This document shows positions 19,479-27,232 of a stretch of 64,000 nucleotides of DNA, in pieces (the first letter of the stretch is position 1; each line of letters starts with the position of its first letter). Under the pieces are notes generated by a model, which was not told the origin of the DNA, did no database searches, and saw only the letters and a program-made list of their open reading frames with translations. Source of the stretch: JALEFZ01 sp038527485 (lineage in GTDB: Bacteria > Bacteroidota > Bacteroidia > J057); assembly GCA_038527485.1 (NCBI GenBank), contig JBCBFT010000001.1, forward strand, positions 121,574-185,573, written 5' to 3'. The position numbers and the translations under genes are program-made.

Positions 19479-20324
19479 GTGAGTAATATTAAGCGTGTCA
19501 GTATAGTAGGTTGTGGATGGTTGGGAATGCCACTAGGAAAATTTTTGGTTGAGAAGGGCTGGGAAGTAAAAGGTACAACCACAACTTTTGAGAAAGTCCC
19601 ACAGATCCAGGATATGGGTATGGAGGGATTTTATCTGCAAGTAGCAGGAGGAAAGATTCATGGAGAATGGGAAGAAGCCTTAGATAGCGAAACCCTTATA
19701 TTGAACATTCCCCCGCGCAGAAGACGAGATCCCAATGAAGCCGAAGATTATTACCATCTGAGGATCAAGAGACTCCTGAATGGCTTGCCTCATACGCCTG
19801 TGAAGAATATCCTGTTTATCAGCTCTACCTCTGTCTATGGTAGTATCTCAGGTACCGTCACAGAAGAAACAGAGGGTCAGCCTCCCTTTTCAGCCTCTGC
19901 TATGAGCCTCTTGGCCGTTGAGCAAAACTTGATTTTGTCTCGTTTTCGTACGACGATCCTTCGATTGGGAGGGCTGATCGGTCCAGGAAGACATCCTGTC
20001 AATTTCCTCGCGGGGCGTCGTTCCCTGACTGGAGGTGGAGAGCCTGTCAACCTGATCCATCTCACGGACTGTATCGGATTGATCTATCGGATCATCCAGC
20101 ATGATACATGGGGACAAATCTTTCACGGGAGCGCAGCTTCTCATCCACTGAAAGCGGATTACTACCCAGAAGTCGCCCGTAAGAAAGGCTTAATCCCGCC
20201 TGATTATCAAGTGGATGATACTGAGCCGAAAGGTAAGATTATCGATAGCACATTCACCAGAGAGTATTTAGATTATCAATTCAAGTACGACGATCCGTTT
20301 GAAATGGAAGTAATGTCTTCATGA
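19479..20324 (+). CDS. NAD(P)-dependent epimerase/dehydratase, YeeZ-like
   Basis: A 281-residue Rossmann-fold protein of the atypical SDR (YeeZ) family. The nucleotide-binding motif is at the very N-terminus (SIVGCGWLGMPLGKFLV), a catalytic-region Tyr sits in ISSTSVYGS, and LRLGGLIGPGRHP is the family's characteristic downstream motif. The start is a GTG at 19479; there is no ATG in frame near it. Known family members are of uncertain substrate. Its last 49 bases overlap, tail to tail, the end of the histidine kinase gene on the other strand. It appears monocistronic. Confidence 0.82.
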   Translation: MSNIKRVSIVGCGWLGMPLGKFLVEKGWEVKGTTTTFEKVPQIQDMGMEGFYLQVAGGKIHGEWEEALDSETLILNIPPRRRRDPNEAEDYYHLRIKRLLNGLPHTPVKNILFISSTSVYGSISGTVTEETEGQPPFSASAMSLLAVEQNLILSRFRTTILRLGGLIGPGRHPVNFLAGRRSLTGGGEPVNLIHLTDCIGLIYRIIQHDTWGQIFHGSAASHPLKADYYPEVARKKGLIPPDYQVDDTEPKGKIIDSTFTREYLDYQFKYDDPFEMEVMSS

Positions 20325-21697
20325 AGGTGAGGAAGGGGTCTGTTCTCTCGTAAGGGATAGTGAACGGTAAACGTACTCCCATGTCCAGGGTGAGACTGCA
20401 AATGGATTTTCCCTTTGGCTAGATAGACAATCTTTTGGCATATGGCCAGTCCGATTCCTGTTTGATTGCTATCTTCTGAGGTGGATAGCCGAGTGAAAAC
20501 CTCAAAGATCTGCTGTTGAAAATCGGGACTGATACCTATACCATTGTCTTTGAATTGTAGCTGAATGAACTTACGATTTTGGGTAGCCGAGATGATCAGC
20601 TTGGGGACCTCCTGATTGTTGTATTGTACGGCATTTTGGATGAGGTGCGAAAAAAGTTGACGCATATGGGACTTCATCCCCCATACTTTGGGTAAGACGC
20701 GGGAGATGACAAGTGCTTGCTTGGATTGGATGAGTGGGAGGTGTTCTTTCCGTACCTCTTCAAAAATCTGATTGAGATCTACATATTCACAAAGAGGCTC
20801 CTCACGTGCAATTCGTATATAGGTAAGCGTATCTTCCATCAGTTTGTACGCCATTTGGCTACTTTGCTTTACGTATCGTAGGTATAACTTCAGTTGCGGA
20901 TTCTCTTGTCCCTCCAATTCACGCTCGATCAGATCCATGAAGTTGTTGATGCTGCGTAAGGGGGTACGAAAATGGTGAGAGGTAGCGTAAGAAAAACGCT
21001 CAAGCTCCTGATGTATCCATCCGATTTCATTCACTTGTGAACTCAAGCGCGCATTTTGTGCCTGGAGCACGGCATCTTGTTCAGAGAGATCTTCCAAAAG
21101 TGTTTGTTGTAGATCCTGTGCCAGTTCCTGCTCCCGCTTAAAGTAGAAACCAATGAGAAGTATGGAGCCAAAGTTAGAGACCACCAATAGAACATAGGAA
21201 TAGTAGCTCAGGCTATTTGCAAAAGGGGCACCCCAAGCATTTACGGTGAGTTCTACGATAAAGAATGTTCCTAAAAGCGATGTCCAGTAGGCGATTTTTT
21301 CGTTGAGAGATTGGCAAAAGATGAATACCATTAAACCCGCAGTCAGTAAACCCAATATAGATCCCAGTTGAGGACCATAAAGGAGAGAAGTAGCACACAT
21401 GCTGACAATCAAGGAGACGATTGCATATCGCTGCGCAGCCTTACGCAATCTGATATAGTTGAGTAAAATGGGGACATTGACTAAGAGAATGGTAATAAAA
21501 TCCACAAGACTACCTGAAACATCTCCTTCAGATAGATCTAAGAGGAGAATGGCAATTGCAAAAGCCGATCCCATAAAGATCAACTGGTTCACAAGTTTCA
21601 CTTTGCGGTCTTCGACGCTCAGCTGCTTGGTAGGAATACCTATATGGATAAACCTGGAAGCAATTCGTATGAGTTTCTGAGAGGCCATTCGAAGCAT
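20276..21697 (-). CDS. Membrane-bound sensor histidine kinase
   Basis: A 473-residue sensor kinase. Residues 37-187 hold about six hydrophobic segments, a coiled coil follows (~190-228), then the HisKA dimerisation domain and a complete ATPase domain. The phospho-acceptor motif is ATSHHFRTPLRSI with His241 as the expected acceptor; the residue after it is His242 where Asp is more usual. The ATPase has an N-box (LIQNAVQYNN), a D-box-like FKDNGIGI and GIGLAICQKI. It lacks a recognisable extracellular ligand domain, so it may sense through its membrane part. No response regulator is adjacent, making it an orphan kinase. Its 3' end overlaps the convergent YeeZ-like gene by 49 bp. Confidence 0.88.
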   Translation of the reverse strand: MLRMASQKLIRIASRFIHIGIPTKQLSVEDRKVKLVNQLIFMGSAFAIAILLLDLSEGDVSGSLVDFITILLVNVPILLNYIRLRKAAQRYAIVSLIVSMCATSLLYGPQLGSILGLLTAGLMVFIFCQSLNEKIAYWTSLLGTFFIVELTVNAWGAPFANSLSYYSYVLLVVSNFGSILLIGFYFKREQELAQDLQQTLLEDLSEQDAVLQAQNARLSSQVNEIGWIHQELERFSYATSHHFRTPLRSINNFMDLIERELEGQENPQLKLYLRYVKQSSQMAYKLMEDTLTYIRIAREEPLCEYVDLNQIFEEVRKEHLPLIQSKQALVISRVLPKVWGMKSHMRQLFSHLIQNAVQYNNQEVPKLIISATQNRKFIQLQFKDNGIGISPDFQQQIFEVFTRLSTSEDSNQTGIGLAICQKIVYLAKGKIHLQSHPGHGSTFTVHYPLRENRPLPHLHEDITSISNGSSYLN

Positions 21698-22078
21698 AGG
21701 AACTGTCGGTTAGGCTGGTGGTGAAAGGCAAATAAAAGTAAAAGAATAACTCAAATACTTTTCCTCAATTTACTGAAAAATTTGTGAGTCAGATACGCGT
21801 ATATGTAGATAAGGCTATATGTTGGTATTTTTGATCAAACGCTCCTGTTATAATTTCTGAATAAATGTAAAATCTCAAGAAAACAACGATTCCACTTTTT
21901 CGTTTTTACCCTAAATCTGATCAAAAAAGCCATGGATGAAAAACGATCAACATAGACTTTTTTGAATTTTTTATCATCTGATAATCAGTAAATTAATGTT
22001 TGTATTGTGTTCCTTTCATTTTTGAGTATTCCATTTTATACTTATTTTTAACCAAGCTCATATTATTTCAATAAGCGC
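21698..22078. other. 381-bp intergenic region with a palindrome
   Basis: AT-rich divergent promoter region for the histidine kinase (leftward) and yaaA (rightward). It holds a 14-bp palindrome (TTATCATCTGATAA, 21971-21984). No RNA gene or protein gene is seen. Confidence 0.5.
21971..21984. promoter_or_regulatory. Palindrome upstream of yaaA, possible operator
   Basis: TTATCA-TC-TGATAA, 6-bp arms with a 2-bp spacer, 95 bp before the yaaA start. Its shape suits a helix-turn-helix dimer, but it matches no operator that can be named with confidence. yaaA responds to peroxide in E. coli. Confidence 0.3.
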
Positions 22079-22852
22079 ATGATAATTGTAATATCTCCTG
22101 CAAAAAAACTTGATCTCTCGGAAGATACACGATATGTCCAATCATTTTCCACCCCCGATTATCTGGAGGAATCTAAGGTACTCGTTCGTCAACTTTCTCA
22201 AATGACACAAGGCGAAATCGGGGAGCTTATGTCCCTTAGCGATAATCTTGCCTCTCTCAATCACAGCCGATACCAGCAGTTTGAGTTTCCATTTACCCCT
22301 CAAAATTCCAAGCAGGCTGTCATGACCTTCAATGGAGATGTATATCAGAGCTTGGAACTGGAGGCCTATACAGAGGAAGACTACGCATACGCGCAGGCAC
22401 ATGTACGTATCCTTTCTGGACTCTATGGGTTGCTAAGGCCGCTAGATCTGATTCAGGCTTACCGATTAGAAATGGGGACCCGTTTACAGAATGAGAGGGG
22501 CAGAGACTTGTATGCTTTCTGGGGCAATCAGTTGGCAGAGGATCTCAACCAATTGGCACATGCCAAATCCCACCCTACACTTGTCAATCTCGCATCGAAT
22601 GAATACGCCAAGGCAGCCAAGCTGAATCGTTTGGATATTCCTGTGATTACGCCCCACTTCAAAGACATACGAGAAGGGAAGCCCCGCGTGATTTCTTTCT
22701 TTGCCAAGCAAGCAAGAGGTGCCATGACGGACTTTGCCATCAAGGAGCGCGTCGAGGACCCAGAGGAATTGAAGCATTTTCAAGGAATGGGATATACCTT
22801 TGACGCAGCGCTTTCGACCGAAAAAGACTGGGTATTTACACGCGTTTCCTAA
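22079..22852 (+). CDS. yaaA: Peroxide stress protein YaaA (UPF0246)
   Basis: A 257-residue member of the YaaA/DUF328 family, which in E. coli lowers free intracellular iron during peroxide stress. Family hallmarks are the N-terminal MIIVISPAKKLD, the central FNGDVYQSLE, then HVRILSGLYGLLRPLDLIQ, and the C-terminal DFAIKERVEDPEELKHF followed by GYTFD. The length equals the family norm. No signal or membrane segment is present. It stands alone with a strong terminator. Assignment is firm because the family is highly conserved throughout. Confidence 0.95.
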   Translation: MIIVISPAKKLDLSEDTRYVQSFSTPDYLEESKVLVRQLSQMTQGEIGELMSLSDNLASLNHSRYQQFEFPFTPQNSKQAVMTFNGDVYQSLELEAYTEEDYAYAQAHVRILSGLYGLLRPLDLIQAYRLEMGTRLQNERGRDLYAFWGNQLAEDLNQLAHAKSHPTLVNLASNEYAKAAKLNRLDIPVITPHFKDIREGKPRVISFFAKQARGAMTDFAIKERVEDPEELKHFQGMGYTFDAALSTEKDWVFTRVS

Positions 22853-22882
22853 GCCTTCCTGTCATATTGACCTTATAAAGGT

Positions 22883-22927
22883 AGCCCGTGCTGTCGCTTT
22901 GTCAGAATAAAGCAGACGGCACGGGCT
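22883..22927 (+). terminator. Rho-independent terminator of yaaA
   Basis: Long hairpin with arms AGCCCGTGCTGTCGCTTT and AAAGCAGACGGCACGGGCT (one bulge, one wobble pair), followed by a short T stretch. Confidence 0.75.
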
Positions 22928-22983
22928 TTGATTTCTGTTAATCACAAGGCACTACTGCCTAGCCGAGAAGCGTCGGATTGCGG

Positions 22984-23004
22984 ACATTTAAATGTTTTAA
23001 CATT
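22984..23004. promoter_or_regulatory. Overlapping palindromes upstream of the Dps-like gene
   Basis: A perfect 12-bp palindrome ACATTTAAATGT (22984-22995) overlaps AATGTT-TT-AACATT (22991-23004), 58-79 bp before the start codon. They may be regulator sites; no known consensus is matched with confidence. Confidence 0.3.
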
Positions 23005-23062
23005 AATTTAAGAAACTCTCCCATACCCGCCGCGTAAATGAAACAGAATTCAGGAGTTAGTT

Positions 23063-23557
23063 ATGGATGCATTAAGTTTTCACTACGGTTCTCCAGAAGC
23101 TAGAGAATCCATTGCCGAAAGACTGGATGATTTACTAGGGAACTATAGTATTTATCATGAGAATATCCGTCGGGTCAACTGGGATAGCAAACTGCGTCCG
23201 TTTCTCGATCTGAATGGAAAAGTAGAGTTGCTGTATCAAGTATCTCAAAGAAGCCGAGACGAGATCGCAGAGCAAATTGTAGATCTAGGGTTTACCCCAA
23301 CGATGGAAGATCCTACACCAAGCTATCTGCCTGCGAAGACTGAAGTGAAGGCCTTGCAATTCATCGAAGGATTTGATCATGCGGTCCTTGATATTGTTCA
23401 AGCAAGTCGTCAACTGTTAGAAATGGCGAAAGATATTTTTTATCTCGCTCAAGAATATAAGGAAGAGGAAACCATCGCATTGATGAGTAAGGTGATTCAT
23501 CAGCTTTCATTCACCGCGATCGTCTTCTCGAGCGTAAGACTCGCACAAAATAACTAA
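23063..23557 (+). CDS. Dps-like ferritin-fold protein with altered ferroxidase site
   Basis: A 164-residue protein that aligns with Dps (DNA protection/iron storage) over its N-terminal half: LLGNYSIYHENIRRVNWD, then KVELLYQVSQRSRDEIAEQ and LGFTPT. Using the spacing of Listeria Dps (His31, His43, Asp47, Asp58, Glu62), the corresponding residues here are Asn39, Asn51, Glu55, Asp66 and Glu70. The spacing is exact, but both histidine ligands have become asparagine. Family membership is therefore clear but ferroxidase activity is doubtful. Dps-like oligomerisation remains possible. An AGGAG lies 7 nt before the ATG, unusual in this phylum. It is monocistronic. Confidence 0.8.
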   Translation: MDALSFHYGSPEARESIAERLDDLLGNYSIYHENIRRVNWDSKLRPFLDLNGKVELLYQVSQRSRDEIAEQIVDLGFTPTMEDPTPSYLPAKTEVKALQFIEGFDHAVLDIVQASRQLLEMAKDIFYLAQEYKEEETIALMSKVIHQLSFTAIVFSSVRLAQNN

Positions 23558-23750
23558 GCGAAGATGTCGAGAGCAGATATTGAGTATGAACACATTCTTT
23601 GTTTGGATGTTGAAATGCCTTCTGTTAGTCTGCTGTCTTAATTATGATTATTCACTGGGATTTTTATAGATGCCCCAAGGCACAGCCCAAAAAAATATTA
23701 TAGCAAGGTAGGAGTTTTCATGGTTGTGTGTAGGTAGACAGGGGCTACCG

Positions 23751-23780
23751 CCCGCCGCGCAAGCGGCGGGTTTTTTTATT
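23751..23780 (+). terminator. Strong Rho-independent terminator
   Basis: A perfect 8-bp GC stem CCCGCCGC/GCGGCGGG with a GCAA loop, followed by TTTTTTT. It lies 193 bp beyond the Dps-like gene and before the convergent phosphoesterase gene. The distance suggests a long 3' UTR or an unannotated short transcript. Confidence 0.85.
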
Positions 23781-23833
23781 GCGACCGCCCGTAGGAGCAT
23801 CGCTTCAGCGTGCTAATTCCCCGCATACACATC

Positions 23834-24499
23834 TCACTGCACCTGCAATACCTGCCCTTCTGCCACGGCAAAAATGGTGTCTTCCCTATCAGGGGTAATG
23901 ATATACAAGCCTGTGAAATGCCCAAAGGCAGGTAGAATCGCCTGTCTTTTTCCAAAATGAAAGCATGGCAAACGAAGCTTCTGCCTGCCCCCACCGATTA
24001 GTCTGATCCCAGGATGCACATGCCCCGCAATCACATAGTGATCGACTTTCTCAACCATATCCAGCGGCTCATGCTGCAACAAAAAAGGACCGAGCATAGC
24101 TTGATGCAAGACGTGTAATTCTGCCTGCTCGTAGTGGTGAGATTTTAAAATGTCATGATTGCCTTTGATGAGCACTTTCTTGCCTTTCCAAGCACATACA
24201 AGTTCGCAGAAGTACTCCCATTCTTTGTTATAACTACTATGGAAAAGATCGCCCATAAAGTAAGTCGTATCTGGTTGATACGTCTGGTATAGCCGATCCA
24301 GTTGAGACAAATCTTGATTCATGACACCAGAAGAGACGGGAATCCCGTGTTGACGGAAGTGACCCGATTTCCCAATGTGGAGATCCGCCAAGAGCAGGGC
24401 ACTTCTTTGAGGAAGAAAAATAGCCTTCTGAGGCAACAACCACAGTTCTTCCCCTAGAAAGGGAAACTTCAAATAAGGCAACGCTCCGTCTCTTGTCAT
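23834..24499 (-). CDS. pdeM: Ligase-associated DNA damage response endonuclease PdeM-like metallophosphoesterase
   Basis: A 221-residue calcineurin-type metallophosphoesterase of the PdeM family. All metal motifs are present: LLADLHIGKSGHFRQHG, FMGDLFHS, IKGNHD and AGHVHPGIRL. The ATG at 24499 starts six residues inside a longer frame that would begin with TTG; it gives the usual PdeM N-terminus. In other genomes PdeM is found with an Lhr-type helicase and a DNA ligase; neither is present here, so the annotation rests on the sequence. It is divergent from tgt, 146 bp away. Confidence 0.83.
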   Translation of the reverse strand: MTRDGALPYLKFPFLGEELWLLPQKAIFLPQRSALLLADLHIGKSGHFRQHGIPVSSGVMNQDLSQLDRLYQTYQPDTTYFMGDLFHSSYNKEWEYFCELVCAWKGKKVLIKGNHDILKSHHYEQAELHVLHQAMLGPFLLQHEPLDMVEKVDHYVIAGHVHPGIRLIGGGRQKLRLPCFHFGKRQAILPAFGHFTGLYIITPDREDTIFAVAEGQVLQVQ

Positions 24500-24620
24500 A
24501 AGCAGCGCAAGATACAAGATTCCATGGAGGAGATCTAGACCGTTCTACAAGAGAAATGAATGAGATCTCTTTTCGTAAGGCATTAAGAGCTTTCTCCAAG
24601 TCTTTGTCAAAATAATCCCC

Positions 24621-24628
24621 TAGATTTG
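24621..24628 (+). promoter_or_regulatory. Candidate -7 promoter box for tgt (TAGATTTG)
   Basis: TAGATTTGCAT fits the -7 consensus, with its last base 17 bp before the tgt ATG. A TTTG lies at 24603-24606, but the 14-bp gap is shorter than the usual spacing. Confidence 0.5.
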
Positions 24629-24645
24629 CATCCCAACTTTTAGAT

Positions 24646-25782
24646 ATGCAGCTCAAGTATAATCTGATACATACCGATGCCAAGTCTCAGGCCCGTGCAG
24701 GGAAGATCGAGACAGATCACGGCGTCATCGAAACCCCGATTTTCATGCCTGTGGGTACGGTCGGCAGCGTCAAAGCGCTCTCTCAGCAGGATCTCACGAA
24801 TCATGTACAGGCACAGATCATTTTGGGAAATACCTACCACCTATTCCTTCGCCCAGGGATGGAGGTCCTACGAGCAGCAGGGGGCTTGCATAAGTTCATC
24901 GGTTGGGATAGGCCCATGCTCACGGATAGTGGAGGCTATCAAGTCTACAGTTTGGCAGGCAATCGCAAAATTACCGAAGAAGGTGTGACTTTCGCCAATC
25001 ATATCGATGGGGCCAAGCATCTATTCACACCCGAGTCCGTCATGGACATCGAGCGTACCATCGGCGCTGATATCATGATGGTGCTAGATGAATGTCCGCC
25101 CTATCCCAGCGAATACGAATACGCCAAGGAGTCGATGCATATGACCCATCGCTGGGCAAAGCGCTGCAAGGAATACTTCGAGCGTAAAGATCCGCTCTAC
25201 GGTTATGATCAGAATCTCTTCCCTATCATACAGGGTAGTACATACACAGATCTTCGCACAGAGTCGACCGAGTTTGTCGCAAGCCTCGATCTCCCAGGCA
25301 ATGCCATCGGGGGACTCTCTGTAGGAGAACCTCACGACATCATGTACGAATTCACAGACCTCTCTTGCCGGATACTACCCAAGGACAAACCACGCTATCT
25401 CATGGGCGTAGGGACACCTGTGAATCTACTAGAGTGCATCTCACTAGGCGTGGACATGTTTGATTGTGTACTCCCCACCCGCAATGCGCGTCACGGCTTG
25501 ATCTATACACGTGAAGGCATCCGCAATATGAAAAATAAGAAGTACGAAAACGACTTTACCCCTGTAGATCCGGACAGCGATTGTCTGATCGATCAGCATT
25601 ATTCCAAAGCCTACTTACGTCATTTGTTCAAAGCACAAGAGTATCTGGCATTCACCATCGCAAGTATCCATAACTTACATTTCTTCCTCTGGCTGGTGAA
25701 GGAAGCGCGCAAGCACATCCTGGCAGATACCTTTGCTTCATGGAAGGATCAGATGGTTCCTAAACTCAATACACGTTTGTAA
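24646..25782 (+). CDS. tgt: tRNA-guanine transglycosylase (queuosine base exchange)
   Basis: A 378-residue enzyme that exchanges guanine-34 of certain tRNAs for the queuosine precursor preQ1. Signatures are HGVIETPIFMPVGTVGS, the catalytic-region LTDSGGYQVYSL (Asp), GGLSVGEP and FDCVLPTRNARHG. The usual zinc site is C-x-C-x2-C plus His. Here the corresponding positions are Ser311, Cys313 and Asp316, with His342 retained, so the site is reduced. The same loss is known in Bacteroidota homologues from memory. The length is normal. A deaminase gene starts 14 bp after its stop, so the two are probably co-transcribed. Confidence 0.96.
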   Translation: MQLKYNLIHTDAKSQARAGKIETDHGVIETPIFMPVGTVGSVKALSQQDLTNHVQAQIILGNTYHLFLRPGMEVLRAAGGLHKFIGWDRPMLTDSGGYQVYSLAGNRKITEEGVTFANHIDGAKHLFTPESVMDIERTIGADIMMVLDECPPYPSEYEYAKESMHMTHRWAKRCKEYFERKDPLYGYDQNLFPIIQGSTYTDLRTESTEFVASLDLPGNAIGGLSVGEPHDIMYEFTDLSCRILPKDKPRYLMGVGTPVNLLECISLGVDMFDCVLPTRNARHGLIYTREGIRNMKNKKYENDFTPVDPDSDCLIDQHYSKAYLRHLFKAQEYLAFTIASIHNLHFFLWLVKEARKHILADTFASWKDQMVPKLNTRL

Positions 25783-25795
25783 CTTGAAAGAAAAA

Positions 25796-26242
25796 ATGTC
25801 GAATACAGATCCATTTTTACAAGCCGCCATCGAAGAAGCACAGAAAGGACTATCTGAGGGAGGTATCCCTATCGGCTCTGTCTTGGTACATCAAGGCAAA
25901 ATCTTGGGTCGTGGTCATAATCAGCGCGTACAGGAAGGGAGTGTCATAAAGCATGGTGAAATGGATGCGCTGGAAAACGCAGGTCGCCAATCTGCTGCTG
26001 TGTATCAAGACGCTGTATTGTATACGACACTTTCTCCTTGTCCCATGTGTTCAGGAGCCATCTTGCTATACAAGATCCCCAAAGTTGTGATTGGAGAAAA
26101 CCAGACCTTTATGGGAGCAGAGGACAGTCTGCGTGCTGCGGGTGTCGAAGTCGTGGTCATGCAAGATGAGACCTGCATCCAGATGATGAAGGACTTTATC
26201 GCTGCGAAGCCTCAACTATGGAATGAGGACATTGGCGTCTAG
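25796..26242 (+). CDS. Yeast-type cytosine deaminase-like nucleobase deaminase
   Basis: A 148-residue zinc-dependent deaminase. The ATG at 25796 is used because it starts the family's usual N-terminus. It carries the deaminase zinc motif HGE (His53, Glu55) and PCPMC (Cys82, Cys85). Its pattern matches yeast cytosine deaminase Fcy1 closely: GGIPIGSVLV, GRGHNQR, the TTLSPCPMCSGAI block, and the C-terminal LWNEDIG. The residues that hold cytosine in Fcy1 (Asn51 and Asp155) align with Asn42 and Asp145. It therefore probably deaminates cytosine, guanine or a related base rather than tRNA adenosine. Its 3' end overlaps the convergent gene by 27 bp. A general guanine deaminase is the alternative. 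Confidence 0.85.
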   Translation: MSNTDPFLQAAIEEAQKGLSEGGIPIGSVLVHQGKILGRGHNQRVQEGSVIKHGEMDALENAGRQSAAVYQDAVLYTTLSPCPMCSGAILLYKIPKVVIGENQTFMGAEDSLRAAGVEVVVMQDETCIQMMKDFIAAKPQLWNEDIGV

Positions 26243-27229
26243 GGTATCCTGCCTACTTTGGGCACGGAATTCATAAAATAGCGTAGTGTGCGCAACAGGA
26301 GGCAATTCCTCGAGTTGGGCCAGTGCGTTGTACGTATCGAGTAGTTGTTTTTCGGCCAGTAAAACCTCGTAAAGAGCTGCCTTGAGTTGGAGAGGAGGTG
26401 TCGGCATGGAAAATAGCTGATGATAGGTATCCAACCTCTGCTTGTAGATATGTAGATCTGCTTCAAAAGAGCGAAACATAGTTTGGGTTTTAGGTGCACT
26501 CCATTTGGCTCTTTGGAGAGTAGCTAGCTCGAAGGGCTGGACAGTTGGGATCGTGGTGTCTGCTTTAAGTGCTTTCCAAGTCTCAATGGCTGTTTGAGTA
26601 TGATGATGCGCGCGCAAGCAGGCCTGATGGACAAAAGCGAGCAGAGAGGGCGTATTTGAGCTAAATTCAGAAGAAAAGTCAAAGTACTCAATACGGAACA
26701 GGGAATTTCTAAGGGTGCTGTCAGCCTTGATATACGCCACAAACGCTTTCTGGAGAATGGGTCGAGTGGCTTGAGACATGGTTTCTGTCTGTTGGATTTG
26801 TTGGCCTGTACGCTCTAGCAGAGCACCGATGTTGAGCAGGGCTTGTCCATATTCCGTAAATGTAGGAGACACATCAAATATGATGATCTGCTCTGCACAA
26901 GTCTGCCAACCTGCTGCCAGAGGTCTTATACGCAAACCTGAGTCTTGCTGGAAATGAGCGTATTGATCGAAAATCGCTTCAGAATACGTATTGACTCCAC
27001 AAATCAATACGTGGAGTGAATCTGTTACTCGAAGCTTTCGTTTTCGGGAGAAGATAGGTTTGGGAATATCCTGAATGGCTTCGCCTACACGTTGGACTGA
27101 TTCTTCTACTTCGTCGTCGTCGATGAAAGGAATATCTTTCTCTGCAGGTCGATTCACAAACCAGAGCGCTGCACCTGCCATCAATAGGAGGAGAAAAAGT
27201 ATGTTGCGGATGGAGTAGCTACGCTTCAT
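26216..27229 (-). CDS. Unknown single-pass membrane protein
   Basis: I do not recognise this 337-residue protein. It has an N-terminal membrane segment (about residues 8-26) preceded by basic residues, then an acidic linker (IDDDEVEESV), and a soluble, helical domain. The latter is rich in Gln, Leu and Ala, with no Cys/His metal site or catalytic motif visible. It is probably anchored in the inner membrane with its bulk in the periplasm. Its start is 3 bp after the stop of an upstream DMT transporter gene on the same strand, so the two are co-transcribed. Its 3' end overlaps the deaminase gene by 27 bp. Confidence 0.75.
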   Translation of the reverse strand: MKRSYSIRNILFLLLLMAGAALWFVNRPAEKDIPFIDDDEVEESVQRVGEAIQDIPKPIFSRKRKLRVTDSLHVLICGVNTYSEAIFDQYAHFQQDSGLRIRPLAAGWQTCAEQIIIFDVSPTFTEYGQALLNIGALLERTGQQIQQTETMSQATRPILQKAFVAYIKADSTLRNSLFRIEYFDFSSEFSSNTPSLLAFVHQACLRAHHHTQTAIETWKALKADTTIPTVQPFELATLQRAKWSAPKTQTMFRSFEADLHIYKQRLDTYHQLFSMPTPPLQLKAALYEVLLAEKQLLDTYNALAQLEELPPVAHTTLFYEFRAQSRQDTLDANVLIP

Positions 27230-27232
27230 AAG

